Shown here: in pieces, positions 43,321 through 53,860 of the stretch
Numbering within the stretch: position 1 is the first letter of the stretch
Layout: every line of letters begins with the position of its first letter
Source: Cocos nucifera
Taxonomy: Eukaryota > Streptophyta > Magnoliopsida > Arecales > Arecaceae
Length of the DNA: 64,000 bases
Direction: 5' to 3'
NCBI GenBank assembly: GCA_006176705.1
Contig: QRFJ01002503.1
Span: 62,001 to 126,000, forward strand
Made by a program: the position numbers and the translations under genes
The notes under the pieces: model-generated
Told to the model about the DNA's origin: nothing
Seen by the model: the letters and a program-made list of their open reading frames with translations, nothing else
The model's database searches: none

Positions 43321-45302
43321 TAAGGTTATGATCGCTAAGGACATGATCGAACTAGTAGAAATGGATTCACAGCTTAAGTTTAGGATCACTAGGTATTATG
43401 ATAAGATTTATGCATAATGTTTGGCATATGATACGTGCAAAAAAGCTGCATGATGTTTTTGCCTCTGATCTCAATGGTGAGGTTGACCTAAGATGAGTGC
43501 AAGGAGGCTTTGACTATGAAATATAGTGTTTTACTAGAAGATTATATTATGTCATATGTACTTATTCAATTGTCATTTAATTGATTTGGGATCCCAAATT
43601 TGATTTGGGTGCAAACCACTATGGCCCTCTAGTTTTGTTATTGACTGGTTGATTTCAAATTTTAGGTTCATCAACAAGTTATGTAGAGTATGGCCTTAGA
43701 AAATGTTTTATGATATTAGAATGGAATGTTTTTCGAGGGCTGAACCTATATATGGATTATAAATGAAACTTGCATGTGGAGAAAAATATATTTTTGATGC
43801 TGTAAATATATGTAACTCTTTATTTGTGGATTAGATTTTATTGTGAGGACATGCGACTTGCATCTTAGTGGAATCTTTGATAATTTAAATTATCATCTTT
43901 AGATCAGATTATTTTATCTTCTTTTATATTTGCTGGAGATAGTGAAGTGTGTTAAATTTCAAGTCAAATTTCAGATCTTTGAGCTGATCGAGAGTATCTT
44001 GATATTGATGTTGAATTGAGTAAAGAAATTGATTTTGATAGACTTATATGAGTTTAACCTGTAAGTGACAAGCTTTCATGTGGGTTTATCGATTAATGCT
44101 AAGGATACTAAAGGAAGCTCTATGAGAAATAATCGAGTTGATTTACTCATAGGGATGCTGACTTGAGGATTTTAATTCATTGGAGTTTGGAGTTAATCCT
44201 TTTAAAAAAGAAAAGGTGGCTTGGAATTAATTCTCTAATTGATTATTACGTGAATCTAGGGTTAACTTAAGATTAATTCAAGATTTATGGGATTTTAGAT
44301 GAGTGGTGAAGCTTATGCAAGGGCGTCAAACATAGAAAGTGGCTAAAGGTTTAATTTTAGTGTGGTATACTCGAGGCAAAGTAAGGACAAAAAGATTTTG
44401 TTCTAATTATACTAGGAAATTTTGAAATTTTGGTCATCTCGATTCTAATGCAAAGAACTACTTTGGTTGGAAATCATTTAAAAACTCATAGAATTTTGTT
44501 TAAGTTTAGATCTGAGTGTGTAGCGGATTATAGTTTGAGTTATTTTGAAACTAGTTAAAAATATTAACTCTTTAATCTGAAAGTTATTATGATAGAAGAC
44601 TTAAGTTAATTTTTCTAACAAAAGAGATTTTCTTGATAATGGGAAGGACAATGTTATAATTTTTTTTTGGCTAAACTGGATGTAGCTATGCAATTTTCAC
44701 TAGTATGTTCTCCTACTATAAACAACCCTAAGGATAATTTTGGGCATCTCAAATTCAGTACTATGAATTGATGGTTCTTTGGTAAGGCTCGGGCTATAAA
44801 TATTTTGATACAGATCTCTTTTTCTAGCTCTGACATTATTACTTGATCTAGATGTAGGGGCTTAAGACTTTCCTAAGATAAAAGTTGAATTGTTAAATCA
44901 TGGGGGAGGGTAAGATAAGAAAGAAAGCTATAGATTATGAAGAGAGTCCAATGATCAAACCTTCTTCTACTCTATTAAGAGTAGGTTGAGCTGAATATTA
45001 TTTCTATATGGCATTGATCAAGAGCAATTAATTTTATTAGAAAGAAATTATATTATTTTGACCCAAGGTCGGAAGGTTGGTGTTCTTTTGAAGGAGATTG
45101 AGAGAATTTAATATATATTATGGATGGAAAGGATCAAGTTTAGGGATGTCGCATAATTCTTTATGTCAAAATCTTGTGAGGGAAGCATTCTGAGAGGGAG
45201 ATTATTTTGGAACTCTAGGATGACATGAGAGATTGGATACTTTCAAAGATTTAGCTTTGAGGTATATAATTTCGAGGACAAAATTATTTAAAGGAAGATG
45301 AA
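43321..45302 (+). pseudogene. Internal region with faint gypsy pol end
   Basis: Stops in all frames. Near the 3' end (45195-45290) DDMRDWILSKI and SFEVYNFEDKII sit where gypsy integrase ends with a DDMR..YP.LF motif followed by the FEDK/SRGRN box. No capsid, protease or RT motif was recognised, so most coding DNA has been deleted or has decayed. Confidence 0.45.
45291..45302 (+). other. Polypurine tract
   Basis: AAGGAAGATGAA directly before the TGTGAGACC start of the 3' LTR. Confidence 0.7.
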
Positions 45303-45484
45303 TGTGAGACCTAGCCCTTGGACCAACTTAATGTCTAGACCAGGCCTGGTCCATTGACCGATTTAGCTTTGTTATGGGCCCAATCGAGTAGGCTGACATG
45401 AGCTCTCACATGAGCTGTAAAGAAATAGACTTCCGATGGAAGTCTTGTTCTTTTCAAACTCTGGATGAGATACTACTACAAAAA

Positions 45485-45775
45485 AAGGCTACGACAGCAG
45501 TTTGTAACCGCTACCATAGCCCAAAAAACTGCTGCCATAGGCTATAACAGCGATTTTCTAACCGCTGGCCATAGCTCTATGGTAATGGTTATTGCAGCGG
45601 TTGTTAACCGCTGCAATAGATCGATCTATCACAACGGTTGCCACTGCCATAGGATATCTATAGTATCAGTTACATAACCGCTGCCATAGGTCTAATGTAG
45701 CGGTTGGCACTGGATCTATGACAACAGTTGGTACGGATATCGCAATAATTATAAAACTGCTACCGTAGATCTTGA
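45485..45775. repeat. CACTA subterminal repeats, left block
   Basis: Short inverted motifs around AACCGCTGCCATAG and CTATGGCAGCGGTT, about one per 25-35 bp. Partner blocks are at 46795-46940 and 47938-48265. Confidence 0.85.
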
Positions 45776-45939
45776 ATAATTAAAAAAAATAAAATTTTTA
45801 TTTTTTTATATATTTTACTTGATAAATACAGATATATAACATAAAAAAATATAATAAATATAAAAATTATTCTAAAATACTAAAATTTTATTATCGAATA
45901 AAATTTATTATAATATTTTTTTTAAAAAAATAAAATACA

Positions 45940-46750
45940 TCAAAAGTCTCCTAAATCTATATCATCGTCGTCGTCATCGTCACCAGGAGTCAGAGTCGGA
46001 GCTGGAGCTGGAGCCGGAGTCGAAGTCGAAGCTGGAGCTAGAATGCGGGCCAACATATCCTTTAAGCCCATGACTATAAAACGTGCATTGAGCGTCAACA
46101 TCATGTCTCTCACGATATCCTTCAGATGAGATGTGCGCTCATCAGCTTGATCTGCCCACATCGCAGCATGATCTGCCCGTGCCAACGTCTTCTCAGGCTC
46201 CTCCCGATTGATGACATCAAAAGTCTATGAGAAAACGCTCGCCTCGAATCAGTAGCTCGTTGGCATGTGTCCGAGCCTGCATCAGATCTTTCCAGAGTGC
46301 TCAAGCCTCAAGACCTGAGACAGATAGTCATGGGGCCTAGAGGTATCCAGGTCCTCGCTCGCGAGCACATCTAACTGATCTTGTAATTATAAATTGAAAT
46401 AAAATTTTATAAGAAATACTATAATACTAATCATATATACTAATATATTTAATACTTACAAAAATATGCTTGATCGTGGCATTCATCGACTTGTCCGTCT
46501 TGTCTGTGCGAATTTCGCTGGGGGCCGAGGGAGGATCGGATGGAGGGGTGGAGGGGCCGAGTGGGGGGTGGCAGCTGGTGGGGAGGGGCGGTTGGGATAG
46601 GGGCCGGAGAGGAAGGGAAGGAGGGGCGGCGTCGGCCGAGGGGAAGAAGGGGCGATGCGGTCGGGGGGGAGGAGGGGCAACATCGGTCGGGGGGAGGAGC
46701 CTCAACGACGACGAAAAGGAGGGGGAGAGAGAGAGCGAGAGAGATTGCGC
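45940..46750 (-). pseudogene. CACTA-encoded protein remnant (Transposase_24-like tail)
   Basis: On - a proline-rich stretch (APPPPRPHRPFFPSADAAPP, from ~46690) runs into IRTDKTDKSMNATIKHIF at 46505-46458. A GTAAGT donor and an intron of ~75 bp with a TTACAAGATCAG acceptor follow. Exon 2 reads LDVLASEDLDTSRPHDYLSQ with three stops, then RADHAAMWADQADERTSHLK (about 46180-46120), DIVRDMMLTLNARFIVMGLK and an acidic end (DDDDDDDIDLGDF). Plant CACTA elements carry a protein of this general build, but no catalytic transposase core is present. The family call is tentative. Confidence 0.5.
46580..46603 (+). other. G-quadruplex motif
   Basis: Four runs of 3-4 G with loops of 1, 5 and 3 bases, inside a G-rich + strand patch (46510-46720). 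It fits the standard G3+N1-7 rule. Confidence 0.6.
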
Positions 46751-46941
46751 ATACACGAAAAAGAAGAAAATTTTAAAAATTTTTAACATAACCTACGACA
46801 GCGGTTATCGAACCACTGCCATAGATCTACGATAGTGATTATCCAAAATTGCTGCCATAGATCTATGGTAGTGGTTGTATAACCGCTGCTGTAGATTTAT
46901 AGCAGCGATTCTTTATAACCGCTGTCATTGGTTGAAAATAT

Positions 46942-47935
46942 TTTTTTTTCTCATTTTTTTTCTAAATATTATATAATTTTAAAATTTAATATCTATCTTC
47001 ATCATTCATTATCTAAATAATTATTATTAGAGTATCATCGCAAAAGATCTCCTCGATCCGATGGCCCTAGCTTCATCGATCAGAAAAATTTAATTTCGAT
47101 GATTACAAACGACGATGCGATGATCTGATAGATGAAGATCTTCGATGAATTCAAAAATTTACAATAATATTTTTGATGATATTTGTAGCATACTATTAAA
47201 GTTTTACTTCAATCGGATATCGTTATCATGGTCAATTTAGTATGAAATAATTTCAACCATTAAATTAGAAACAAACGATCAAAGGGTTAAATGATGTTCG
47301 ATTATGGGATAATTTTTCAGTTAAATGATCTTTGTTATAATTTTAAATATTTTATACGATGATGATAGTAAAATTTAAATCATTTTCGTATAAACTATTC
47401 ATATTAAGCAGATATTGCAAAAGCACGAGCATAACAACCAGTGAAGTTTCAGAATGATTGTCAAGAGACGTATAGTTTTAGATCGTTCTTCATCTCATGA
47501 GTTAAATTTTATAATTACCACCATAAAAAATAATTAAAGTAGTAGCCAAGATCATTTATAAAAAAAAATTATCTCATAATCGGACACTGTTTGATCCTTT
47601 GATCAATCGTATATCATTTAATGGTCGAAACTAATCTATACTAAACTGACCAAGATAATGATATCTGATTGAAGTGAAACTTTGATAGTATGCTACAAGC
47701 ATCACCGAGATCATCGTTGCAGATTTTTGAATCCATCGGAGATCTCCATCTATCAGATCATCATATCATCATTCGTGATCGTCGAAATCAAATTTTTTGA
47801 TCGACGAAGCTACGGCCATCGGATCGAGGCGATCTTTTGCAACGATACTCTAATAATAATTATTTAGATAATAAATGATGAAGATGAGCATTAAATTTTA
47901 AAATTATATAATATTTAAAGAAAAAAATATATATA
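46942..47935. repeat. Long inverted repeat (fold-back), arms ~440-450 bp, ~100-bp centre
   Basis: Arm 46942-47395 matches the reverse complement of 47497-47935: TATTATATAATTTTAAAATT, ATCTTCATCATT.ATTATCTA, AATAATTATTATTAGAGTAT, GCAAAAGATC.CCTCGATCCG and ATCATTTAATGG-type words on through the arm. The CACTA subterminal repeats outside it (46795-46940 against 47938-48080) are also inverted to each other, so the symmetry may extend to about 1.3 kb. Confidence 0.85.
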
Positions 47936-50166
47936 TATAGCAGTGGTTATAATTAATCGCTGCCATAAATCAGTTTATAGCAGCAGTTCCTACTAACTGC
48001 TACTATAGGTCCAACTTATGGCAGCGGTTATAATGAACCGCTACTATAGGTCAATTTATGGCAGCGATTTTTTATAACCACTGCTATAGGTCCGATCTAC
48101 AGCAGCGATTTTCGTTAACCGTTGTTATATGTCAGACCTATAGCAGCGGTTACAAAAATCATTGCTATAGGTCCGACCTATAGCAGCGGTTAATAAAAAT
48201 CACTGCCGTAGGTGCTATGACAACGGTTTCAAAAATCGCTGCCATAGTAAGCGCTGCCATAGGCTATTTTTGTAGTAGTGAGACTTGGAGACTTAGGGCC
48301 GCCAATGGGAGAATCGAATCCTAGGTCTCATCTATTAAAGCTTTACCTTTCCTCTTATACACGCCCACGCCACTAAATACCAATGCCCTTCCTCTCTTCT
48401 TCTTCCTCTCGATTTTCATTGTATTGGATTTACTGTGCATGCCCTGTAACCTTATCGGAGTCAAGGCATCATCACGTTCCACATCATAGGCACCCTTTTT
48501 GCTCTTATCCCTGCCTCTTGTGATCATTATCAATCAAAATATTATCTTGAATCATTGGGATTCAACCAGATTCATCTTTCCTATTTTGAGTTTTCTTTCC
48601 CTTCTTTTTGCCAACCATCGTCGGCCATGGTCGTTGTTGGGGTCATCACCATCACCATTGCCGGATGCCACTATGGGTGACTAGTCACTGGCTCTCCATG
48701 CAAAGTTTGAGAGGAAGGGAGGAAAGAAGTGGAACATCCCCTATCTTAAAGAAGAAGAGGAGGAAGAGAGAGTCATTCCTCTCTCTCTTCTCTTCTCTTT
48801 CTCTCTCTCTCATCACTTTGTAACTTTTCTCTCTTATTCTCTCTCTAGATCTGGGGATCCATGGAAGATGAATTCAAGGGATTTGATATTAGACTCTTGG
48901 TGAACCCTGGTAAAGGGATTTAGAGAAAAAGTTTCCATCTTATTATTTTATTTTAACATTGTGATTTGTTCTATAGGTGAATAATCCTCTGGATAGCAAA
49001 ATGTCAAGTAGGTTTCTTGACATCATGATTCATAAATGAAAGTGTGGATTGATATTTAATGTGTTAAGTTCATTGGTAGTAGTGGTAAGAATCCTTGGAT
49101 ACAATCACTTGTATATATGTTTATTTATTCACTATATAAGTTTGGTTTCTCATGGTTGATTTTATAGATATATGATAGTTGATATGACTATTTATATTTT
49201 ATGTATTATATACTTGTATTGATGGCTTTCAGATGTTTTAGATTATGATATTGACTGAAAATCTCGAAAACAATATAATATTGTACAATATTTTCCTAGC
49301 ATGATTAAGATTTGATAAATTGATAATTAATAAAGGGGTGTTTGGACTAGCCATATTAAATTGTGAATGCCCTTATCATAGGGAATGTAGAACCATGGAT
49401 AGCCAGCCATTGGTAGAAATATGCACTATGGATAGCTCGCTATGGGTAGAGACATGGCGTTGTGAATAGCACACCATGAGCAAAAACATAGCATTATGAA
49501 TTGCCCCACCATAATGTGGTACTTGAGTTTGCTAGTCATGGGCTGGAGTATGCCCATAGTTAGTCAAAAATTCTAAAGTTAACTGTTGATTGATCCAAAA
49601 CATGTTAATGAAACATGAATTGTAAGACATGAAATTATTAATTAAGTTAAAATGCTTTTATTTAATGATATATGTGTTACATCACCTTTGAATAAGATTG
49701 ATGTTTGATTATAAATGATGCATATTTTTGGCATATATCGATATTGAGTTATATTAGACACTTGACATAATTTTTCATAATTTATTTTTTTAACTTTGAT
49801 ACTATTTATCTATTATTTATGATTAATTATATTATTATATTAATGTGAATGTATGGAGATTTTTATTAGGCTGTAATGCTCACACCCTTTCTTCTCTTTC
49901 CTCTTTAGGAGTTACAAGGTGCATGCATGCATATGGCTATAGTTGGGATCATGGTTGAAGGATTGAATAGATAGGACATTATCAATACCAGCTAGATAAT
50001 TTTATAAATTGTATAAGTTTTGTTATTTATTAATATAAAATATTTTATTATAAATTAAAATTATTAATATTTATGAATATTAAGATTGTAATGGATTTTA
50101 AGATCTTTTAAAATTTTTCTCAAAAGAGTATGCAGTCGATTAGAGTGTTGGGATTGGAACATGACA

Positions 50167-51139
50167 TGGAGCCAATGCCGGACCATTGCTTGAAGCTTTT
50201 TTTTTTTTTCTGCCAACCAACATCGTCTCGTGAGTGCCCAACATTGGGATCATCACCAATCGAGCATAGTGGCCACCGGACCATCATGGTGGAGGCGTGC
50301 ATGGAGCCCATCCAATCCCTCCGATCCAGAATGCAGGCGAGCCAAGATCTCCAGCAATCCCCATCAACTCAGTGCTTGGATCAGAACAGTTCCTAGCTGC
50401 AACATTCACCAATCGCATTTTGTTCATGCACCATCAAAGTTGCTTAGTTTGACTGCCTTCATGTGGTTAAATGCGGCGTCTGACCGCGCCTGCATAGAGT
50501 TTGTATATTTTGGATATTGAGGTCGTGCAGGGAATTGCAAGGACTAATAAAATTGTTGTCGCGGAGAGGTGTAAGATGGTGATTGGTGACTGTACAATGG
50601 TAAAACAGACCTAGTAGAACGAAGGTAATGAAATTCTAAGAATTTTAGCACAAAACTAATTCTATTTGCAAAACAAGTGGGTCTTACAACAAGTATTATA
50701 AGAATTGCAAATGTGCCTATGATCCTTGTTTTGATAATGAACTCCAAAGACAATGAATTCTCTTTAGATAGTTAGAGAGAGAGAGAACCAAATTCCAATA
50801 TCTACTCGGCAACTCTTTTTATTTTTCTTTGTTAAATGACAACAGATTCAATTCGGTGTGACTTCATTCCAGAAGCAAACAAGTTCACGGTGCCTTACGG
50901 ACGGATGGCTGGGTGAATATCCGTATCACAAGGGAGTTATGGTAGCGGGCGAAGTGTTTGAGAGTTTTGCATCGTAACAAGTACTCTAATAGGTAAACGT
51001 AGAAGATAGATGTCGCGTCATATTGTTTCCTTACGTTTATGGGTTCAAACAAATGCAAGTCTTGTCCCCATGGTGGAAATAGGGACTTAATATGCCATTT
51101 AACTCTTTAAGCAAGGAAGATTTAGATAGTGGGTGATTT
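50167..51139. other. Unassigned spacer
   Basis: Not obviously repetitive within the window; 88- and 96-residue overlapping frames at 50130-50520 show no known domain. A poly(T) run at 50200-50213. Confidence 0.4.
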
Positions 51140-53390
51140 TGTGACATTCATGGCCTAGCATCCAAATCAGGTACATGATGACCATATATTTTTTAGAATA
51201 AAATTTTAAAAACTATACAAGATCTATAAAATTTCTTACAATCTCAATATTTTATGAATATTATTGATCTCAATTCATAAAAAATAATTTTATATTAATA
51301 AATATCAAATCTTATATAATTTATTAGACTCGGTCATCCAACTAATATTACTGACATTCTATCTAATCAATCCTTTCAAAATCGTAATCCCAATCTTAGC
51401 CAAGTATAGGCATCCCATAACTTAAAAAAAAAAAAAAGAGAAAGAGAGAATTGTGAGCTTTATAGCCCAGTAAGAGTCCCATCATATATAATATAATAAT
51501 ATCATTTAAAATAATAAATGAGTAATTATTAAGAAAAATTATAAGTCATAAAATCTTGTATTAGGTATGTATTATAACTCAACAGTTAGACAAATATATC
51601 ATAAACCATGTATTATTATAAATCCATCATAGATATCACATGTATATTCATATGATTTATCATTTGTTTCATTAAAATTTTCTAAATTAATCATCATCTT
51701 TTAGTTCGGATTAATCATGATCACGCTTCGGCCCATAACTGATATATCATAAACCATACTTCGGCCCATAACTGATAAACCATAAATCATATTTTGACCC
51801 ATGGTGGCAATCCATAACAATCTATGCTTCGGTCCGTAGTGGCAAACCATAATAACTATACTTCGGTCCGTAGCGAAAAATTAGAATATCCGCACTTCCA
51901 CTTATAGTGGCAAACTAACATATCCGTATTTTGGCCTGCGGTAGCAATCGATAATAATTGTGCTTCAGCTCACGGTGGCAAATTAGAATATCTATACTTT
52001 GGCTTGCGGTGGCAAATTAGAATATCTATACTTTGGCTTGTGGTGATAAATTAGAATGTCATTATTCAGTTTATGACCAGCAATCCACGGTATCACGATT
52101 CAATTCGTGACCGACAATCCATTTCATAGCCGGTCCAAATCCTCTTGCATATTCAATGATTCTTTTTTAATTTGTATTATATTTCTTGTTCAATTTTAAA
52201 CATTAGATTTTATATTTCTAACAAATCAAATAGTCAACATGTGATACATATACAATAAATAATCATATATTCATATAAAGCCAAAATCATCATGCATGGT
52301 ATAAAAACATACATATAGGTGATCATACAAGGAGATTCTTACCTCTACTGGTCTTAGACTCAAGTACAGCTATTATTCAACTCTTTGATCCACAAATTCA
52401 AGATCAAGATATTTCCACTTGACATCTTGTATAGATAATTGTACCTCTACATAATCAAAATCTAACATAAAAATTATATGTGATTAAAGATGGAGAAAAT
52501 TATGATAGAACATCTGAGCATTATAAGTCTAGGTCTCCTCCTAGGATCGACCAATTGAACTGGAAACCCTCTACTGGTCCATAGGATTTCTAAAGAGAGA
52601 CATCCATGAAGAGAGAGACAATCTAGAGAGAGAAAATTCTAGAAAAAGAAAGTAGAGAGAAAAATAAGTGAAGAGAGGAAAGGAAGAGAGCGGGAAGAGA
52701 GATAAACTCTCCTCTTTTTTAAAATATTTTTTCTTTATTTTTTTTTAAATTTTTCTTCTTCTTCCTTTTTTTTTCCTTTTTTTTTCTTTTTCTGTCATTT
52801 CTTCTTCATTCTTCATGAAAATAGGGCACCCAAACCACTCTTATTTTCCCCTCTTCATCTGACCATAGCCATAGGACCCAGAGCGGCGACCAATAGCAGC
52901 ACCTGACATCAACTGAGATGTGACCCCGGCAATGACCACAGTCGTTGGTAGTTGGGAAAACAAAAAAACGAAATCAAGAGAACAGTGAAGACCTTGTTCA
53001 TAAAGAAATCGATGGCTCATTGGCCAAATCCGGCAATGGTGATGGACGGGAGACTAGGCAATGAAGGAGAAGGAAAGGAAAGAGGGCTACCTTTGCCCAG
53101 TGATGCCAAAATGAATGGGTTCTAATGATCCTTTCTCAACAGCAACCCAAGTACCCAAGTAAAACTCCCAAGAAATCCTATGAAAAATGGTGGGATTTCT
53201 TTAGAAATTTGGATAGAGTTCAAAGGAAGGAAAGATCTTAATTTATAGACGGATTCTAGGGCTTCAAATTTGAGTTTAGTAAGCCCCAGGATTCCTAGTT
53301 TCCGATGGATTTGGGAGGGAAGAAGACTCTATTTGGGAGTCTTCTTTACCCCATACACGTGCTAAGTACGTGCTAAGTTGGGATACTATA
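51140..53390 (-). mobile_element. 3' LTR of copy 1 (2.25 kb)
   Basis: On - starts TATAGTATCCCAACTTAGCA at 53390. Includes a minisatellite at 51715-52140 and a pyrimidine-rich patch at 52705-52800. Confidence 0.85.
51715..52140 (-). repeat. LTR minisatellite, ~37-40 bp units
   Basis: CTTCGG.CC.TAGTGGCAAACCATAATA units, about ten, ending in two GATTCA..TCGTGACCGACAATCCA units. Matches 54430-54970, 56945-57180 and 61010-61270. Confidence 0.85.
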
Positions 53391-53860
53391 TTCTTTCTTC
53401 TTAAAATAATTTCATCCTAGATATTAGCATACTGTAAAGCCAAAATCTTAATGGTACAAAATTCTTGTTTTATCTTTTTCTAGATATCCTAAATAGCTTT
53501 TTTTCATTCAAAAAAAAAATTTCAATCCTCTATCATAACATTCTCTGAATTAGAACCAATCCTTTTGATCAAATTTAAATGACTTAAACTACTACACTTT
53601 TGCTGCACACTCTGATCTAAATCTACTAATTTTCTCGAGTTTCCTAAATAATTTTTGAACTAATAAAATTATAAATTGTCAATTCCTCGAATTACATCCT
53701 AAGATATATATAATTTATCCATCAAAATCCAAATCCTATGAATCTCTTTTGTTACAATCTCTGATAATCATAATCCTAAGTTTCGATATTACTTATGTTA
53801 TGCTCTAGTCACTTATACCATAGTCTCAAAGTAATCATAACCTAAGCTCTAATAGCATTA
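53391..53860 (-). other. 470-bp non-coding interior of copy 1
   Basis: Shares its layout and words with the interior of copy 2 (AAGTCCTCTATCATA, AAATTTAAAT.ACTTAA, CTGATT.AAA.C.ACTAA, ACTAAATAA.TTTTGA). Conserved between two copies though it codes for nothing: likely primer site, packaging region and polypurine tract. Confidence 0.75.

Larger units (their letters stand above)
45471..48280 (-). mobile_element. CACTA (En/Spm) DNA transposon, non-autonomous, 2.8 kb
   Basis: The right end inverted reads CACTACTACAAAAATAGCC; the left end reads TACTACTACAAAAAAAGGC, the same except for its first base and inner drift. AGA flanks both (45468-45470 and 48281-48283), the 3-bp duplication of CACTA elements, and the empty site is preserved in the other LTR. 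Dense subterminal repeats of GCAGCGGTT..TAACCGCTGCCATAGGT fill 45485-45775, 46795-46940 and 47938-48265, as CACTA families have for transposase binding. The inside holds a decayed gene on - and a large inverted repeat. Confidence 0.9.
41181..50166 (+). mobile_element. Ty3/gypsy LTR element, coding region nearly erased
   Basis: LTRs at 41181-43305 and 45303-50166 (the latter enlarged by a CACTA insertion) share TGTGAGACC..GCCCTTGG at the start. They also share GACTTGGAGACTTAGGGCC, TGGTCCATTGAC and AGAGAGTC.TTCCTCTCTCTC, and end in GACA. A primer-site remnant follows the first, and a TTTCGAGGACAAAATTATTT box with a polypurine tract precedes the second; that box is typical of chromovirus-type gypsy elements. 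Between them is only ~2.0 kb with a hint of pol. No clear target duplication (CAAAG and TGGAG). Confidence 0.82.
45303..50166 (+). mobile_element. 3' LTR, interrupted by a CACTA element
   Basis: LTR sequence at 45303-45470 and 48284-50166; joining the two at one AGA restores the GATGAGACTTGGAG of the 5' LTR. Ends GGAACATGACA. Confidence 0.83.

Noticed and set aside
46470..46835. 121-codon + strand frame in the CACTA element
   Set aside because: Mirror of the proline-rich - strand remnant; glycine/arginine-rich by base composition only.
41181..53390. One large element with LTRs at 41.2 and 51.1 kb
   Set aside because: The two repeats are in opposite orientation and start differently; each has its own partner in the correct orientation.
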